Positions 47,415 through 48,660 of a stretch of 48,660 nt of DNA are shown here, one piece after another; the stretch's first letter is position 1, and each line of letters starts with the position of its first letter. Source of the DNA: Klebsiella sp. BIGb0138 (GTDB taxonomy: Bacteria > Pseudomonadota > Gammaproteobacteria > Enterobacterales > Enterobacteriaceae). Below the pieces are notes generated by a model. That model had not been told where the DNA came from and searched no databases. It worked only from the letters and a program-made list of their open reading frames with translations. The position numbers and the translations under genes were made by a program. The stretch is from assembly GCF_004342285.1 (NCBI RefSeq), contig NZ_SMCV01000019.1, forward strand, positions 1 to 48,660, given 5' to 3'.

Positions 47415-47858
47415 TTATGCGTGAGCGATAATATCCGTGAGCTGTTTCTCGGTATGACATTCTAAAAGCGCAGATAACTGGTCATCTTCCGATAGCAGTT
47501 CGCTGAGCGCCTGAATGGCACCAATATGTGAATCCGCATCCGCAGCAGACAAACCAATTAAAAGTTTTACCGGTTCATTCGTCTCACTAAAAAAGACACC
47601 TTCCTGTAATAAGGTGAGAGACATGCCTGTTTTTAATGCGCCATATTCTGGCCTGGCATGAGGCATCGCCACACCCGGAGCCAAAATATAATAAGGACCA
47701 TTACTCAGGGTGGATTCTTTGATAGCTTCAATATACTGCGAATTAACATAATTTTGTTTCAGCAGCGGAGCCATGGATAAATCAATCGCATCCTGCCAGT
47801 CTCGCGCCGTTTTTTTTACCGTGATAGATGCTTCAGGGAAATAATTTATTAGTCGCAT
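47415..47858 (-). CDS. cmtB: PTS EIIA component CmtB
   Basis: ATG 47858 (MRLINYFPEASITVKKTARD) gives 147 residues as in E. coli; the frame to 47954 is leader. The phosphorylated His is in LAPGVAMPHARPEYGALKTG. It passes phosphate from HPr to the EIIB of CmtA. First gene of the cluster, 28 bases from cmtA, behind a 346-base control region. Confidence 0.93.
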   Translation of the reverse strand: MRLINYFPEASITVKKTARDWQDAIDLSMAPLLKQNYVNSQYIEAIKESTLSNGPYYILAPGVAMPHARPEYGALKTGMSLTLLQEGVFFSETNEPVKLLIGLSAADADSHIGAIQALSELLSEDDQLSALLECHTEKQLTDIIAHA

Positions 47859-48122
47859 GAGTACTCTCTTATTTTTAGGTACAGTAGGTTCTAAAAATAA
47901 AATACTCGCGCAAAAGGATGAAAGCAAACTGGCGGGAATGGGGGAATCGCTCAAATACTAAATATAAAACTCATTACATAACAATTAGTTATTAATAAAA
48001 ATAAATAATGCAATCACATAAATGTGACGTGAATAGCAAATACTATAAAAAATCATTATCTTAATTTGTGACGTAAATCACTTTTTGCATCTTGCCAGAC
48101 CAATATTAAGTGATCGCTCTCA

Positions 48123-48155
48123 TAAAAAAACCAGGCGGTATTTCTACCCGCCTGG
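48123..48155 (-). terminator. Terminator after tktA
   Basis: CCAGGCGG...CCGCCTGG (48131-48155) forms an eight-pair stem; on the minus strand a run of seven T follows. Confidence 0.85.
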
Positions 48156-48168
48156 CCTTGTTCTTTCT

Positions 48169-48194
48169 GCCCGACGCGTCGCTCGCCATCGGGC
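48169..48194. repeat. REP-like palindrome after tktA
   Basis: GCCCGA (48169-48174) and TCGGGC (48189-48194) flank CGCGTCGCTCGCCA, the pattern of an enterobacterial repetitive extragenic palindrome, between the tktA stop and its terminator. Confidence 0.5.
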
Positions 48195-48204
48195 ATGGCT
48201 GCGA

Positions 48205-48660
48205 TTACAGCAGCGCTTTCGCTTTCGCCACCACGTTGTCAACGGTGAAGCCAAACTCTTCGAACAGCAGCTCCGCCGGCGCAGACTCACCGAAGGTGGT
48301 CATGCCAACGATGGCGCCGTTCAGGCCGACGTATTTAAACCAGTAGTCGGCGATACCCGCTTCAACGGCCACACGAGCGGAGACCGCTTTCGGCAGCACC
48401 GATTCACGATACGCCGCGTCCTGCTTGTCGAACGCGTCGGTGGACGGCATGGACACCACCCGCGCCTTCACCCCTTCGGCCGTCAGTTTGTCCCACGCGG
48501 CAACCGCCAGCTCCACTTCAGAACCGGTGGCGATGAAGATCAGCTCCGGCTGCGAACCGACACAGTCTTTCAGCACGTACCCGCCGCGGGCGATGTTCGC
48601 CAGCTGCTCTGCCGTACGATCCTGCTGCGCCAGGTTCTGACGGGAGAGGATCAGCGCGGT
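48205..48660 (-). CDS. tktA: Transketolase 1, C-terminal part (runs off the right edge)
   Basis: The last 151 residues are present; the frame is open to the window end. The transketolase C-terminal domain is clear ([40 protein letters not shown], then [20 protein letters not shown]). Transketolase moves two-carbon units in the pentose phosphate pathway using thiamine diphosphate; the cofactor site lies outside the window. Confidence 0.95.
   Translation of the reverse strand, partial: TALILSRQNLAQQDRTAEQLANIARGGYVLKDCVGSQPELIFIATGSEVELAVAAWDKLTAEGVKARVVSMPSTDAFDKQDAAYRESVLPKAVSARVAVEAGIADYWFKYVGLNGAIVGMTTFGESAPAELLFEEFGFTVDNVVAKAKALL

Larger units (their letters stand above)
47859..48204. promoter_or_regulatory. 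A+T-rich control region between cmtB and tktA, with a CRP-like site
   Basis: The interval is strikingly A+T-rich from 47950 to 48100. TGTGACGTAAATCACT (48067-48082) is a near-consensus CRP site. A second, weaker half-match TGTGACGTGAATAGCA lies at 48023-48038, 44 bases away. Catabolite control of the cmt cluster is the natural inference. The tktA terminator and a REP-like palindrome occupy the right part. Confidence 0.55.

Overview
The window is enterobacterial chromosome, most likely Klebsiella or a close relative (Raoultella-like). The basis is near colinearity with the Escherichia coli K-12 segment glyU-actS-idi-lysS-prfB-recJ-dsbC-xerD-fldB through gcv, ubi, serA, epd-pgk-fbaA and cmtAB to tktA. 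Proteins are close to E. coli orthologues recalled from memory, and a Scs thiol-redox operon that E. coli K-12 lacks is inserted. The genus is an impression; no search was run.

Region 1-3276 is an accessory segment, visibly richer in A+T than the rest, abutting the 3' end of a tRNA-Gly(CCC) gene (3277-3350), a classic island boundary. It holds debris that looks type VI secretion-associated: a 50-codon ORF and a metallopeptidase-like ORF that stops early. It also holds a frameshifted small membrane-protein gene next to an intact DUF1493 gene, and an intact DUF4225 membrane protein facing a small two-helix membrane protein, which I read as a candidate effector/immunity pair. About 670 bases with no confident gene follow. 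No integrase or second attachment repeat is visible, so the island continues leftwards.

From 3277 to about 15000 come core genes: actS and tRNA-Gly; idi with an unusual leader (short ORF overlapping an intrinsic terminator); the xerD-dsbC-recJ-prfB-lysS run on the minus strand, including the programmed +1 frameshift of prfB; fldB; the sdhE-cptA flavinylation pair; ygfZ; trhA; and yqfB. From 15010 to 21763 lie a MurR/RpiR-type regulator with bglA, then scsABCD (copper/thiol stress, periplasmic disulfide chemistry), then ygfF.

From 21824 to 31062 is the minus-strand block gcvT-gcvH-gcvP (glycine cleavage) with a recognisable control region (PurR operator, GcvA-type motifs), followed upstream by ygfB-pepP-ubiH-ubiI (ubiquinone hydroxylases). 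zapA, 6S RNA and fau run on the plus strand. serA, rpiA, argP, yggE, argO and mscS follow.

From 38727 to the right edge is carbon metabolism on the minus strand: epd-pgk-fbaA with a Cra-type and a CRP-type site upstream; a compact cluster cmtB-cmtA-yggP-yggF-yggD-yggC encoding a mannitol-type PTS, a zinc dehydrogenase, a class II fructose-bisphosphatase, a MtlR/FumE-family protein and a P-loop kinase; and the 3' end of tktA. I saw no CRISPR array, complete insertion sequence or rRNA.
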